A stretch of DNA of 21,189 bases from DAOVGZ01 sp964477815 (GTDB lineage Bacteria > Babelota > Babeliae > Babelales > Vermiphilaceae), in assembly GCA_964477815.1 (NCBI GenBank), contig CAYZEO010000018.1:1-21189 (forward strand), in the 5' to 3' direction. The first letter of the stretch is position 1. Every line of letters starts with the position of its first letter. The position numbers and the translations under genes were made by a program. Below the pieces are notes generated by a model. That model was not told the origin of the DNA and ran no database searches. It saw only the letters and a program-made list of their open reading frames with translations. This document shows, piece by piece, positions 21,101 through 21,189 of this stretch.

Positions 21101-21189
21101 ATGCTCAAAAGAAAACATATTGGAATAGTTCTTAAAAAATACAAGTCTAATTTACATAACTATTTGGTTTTCGATCGACAAGAGGGGAA
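21101..21189 (+). CDS. start of a gene cut by the window end (unknown)
   Basis: An ATG at 21101 opens a frame that stays open to the last base, 29 full codons, beginning MLKRKHIGIVLKKYKSN. The GIVLKK start followed by a segment like YLVFDRQEG recalls the N-terminal OB-fold of the recombination protein RecO, but so few residues cannot settle it. The SD is weak (AGAAAG 5 bases before the ATG). It lies 64 bases after the repeat protein stop. Confidence 0.4.
   Translation, partial: MLKRKHIGIVLKKYKSNLHNYLVFDRQEG

Overview
The window is AT-rich bacterial DNA using the standard code; TAA, TGA and TAG all end well-recognised genes. Genes are packed tightly, many open with clear Shine-Dalgarno (SD) sequences, and I see no rRNA, tRNA, insertion sequence or CRISPR array. 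Several features suggest a host-associated bacterium: many predicted exported proteins of unknown function, an exported repeat protein with weak ankyrin likeness, remnants of toxin-antitoxin modules, and a lone LigD polymerase domain. A member of Candidatus Dependentiae (TM6/Babeliae) would fit, but that is inference from gene style and not a marker-gene result.

Layout. 1-652: a 5'-truncated minimal nucleotidyltransferase (MNT) gene overlapping a HEPN gene (+). 661-4035: a minus-strand run read right to left. It starts with an exported D-cysteine desulfhydrase-like PLP enzyme and an exported D-Ala-D-Ala dipeptidase, then two tandem paralogous small membrane proteins (the second broken by one base in a homopolymer), and ends with a larger membrane protein. 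4180-5324: an RRM RNA-binding protein with its terminator and a Nudix-like hydrolase (both minus). 5429-7879: leuS (+). 7891-8139: a tiny, very basic exported protein (minus). 8331-9960: a leader ORF, a standalone LigD-type polymerase and a transaldolase (+), each overlapping the next. 10052-10903: an exported coiled-coil/membrane protein (minus). 11264-12850: a small exported protein and a GT4 glycosyltransferase (+). 12946-13520: a promoter, an intact RelB/Phd-like antitoxin and a RelE-like toxin broken by a nonsense codon. 13570-18191: uvrB, an orphan HepT-like HEPN protein, an exported M3 metallopeptidase and a terminator (+). 18274-21189: an EamA-type transporter, a large exported repeat protein and the first 29 codons of another gene (+).

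How the genes fit together. The minus-strand run at 661-4035 puts two exported enzymes acting on D-amino-acid compounds next to each other, which suggests use or disposal of peptidoglycan-derived D-amino acids outside the cytoplasm. The uvrB and LigD-polymerase genes are DNA-repair functions, and each is preceded by a short ORF that overlaps its start codon. The toxin-antitoxin material is striking: three loci (1-652, 13016-13520, 15559-16014), each altered in a different way. They are, respectively, a HEPN protein without the usual RNase motif, a toxin with an internal stop, and a HepT-like protein with a perfect motif but no adjacent antitoxin. I found no clearly new multi-gene system. The strongest oddities are the one-base-shifted membrane paralog, the broken toxin, the orphan HepT and the exported PLP enzyme.
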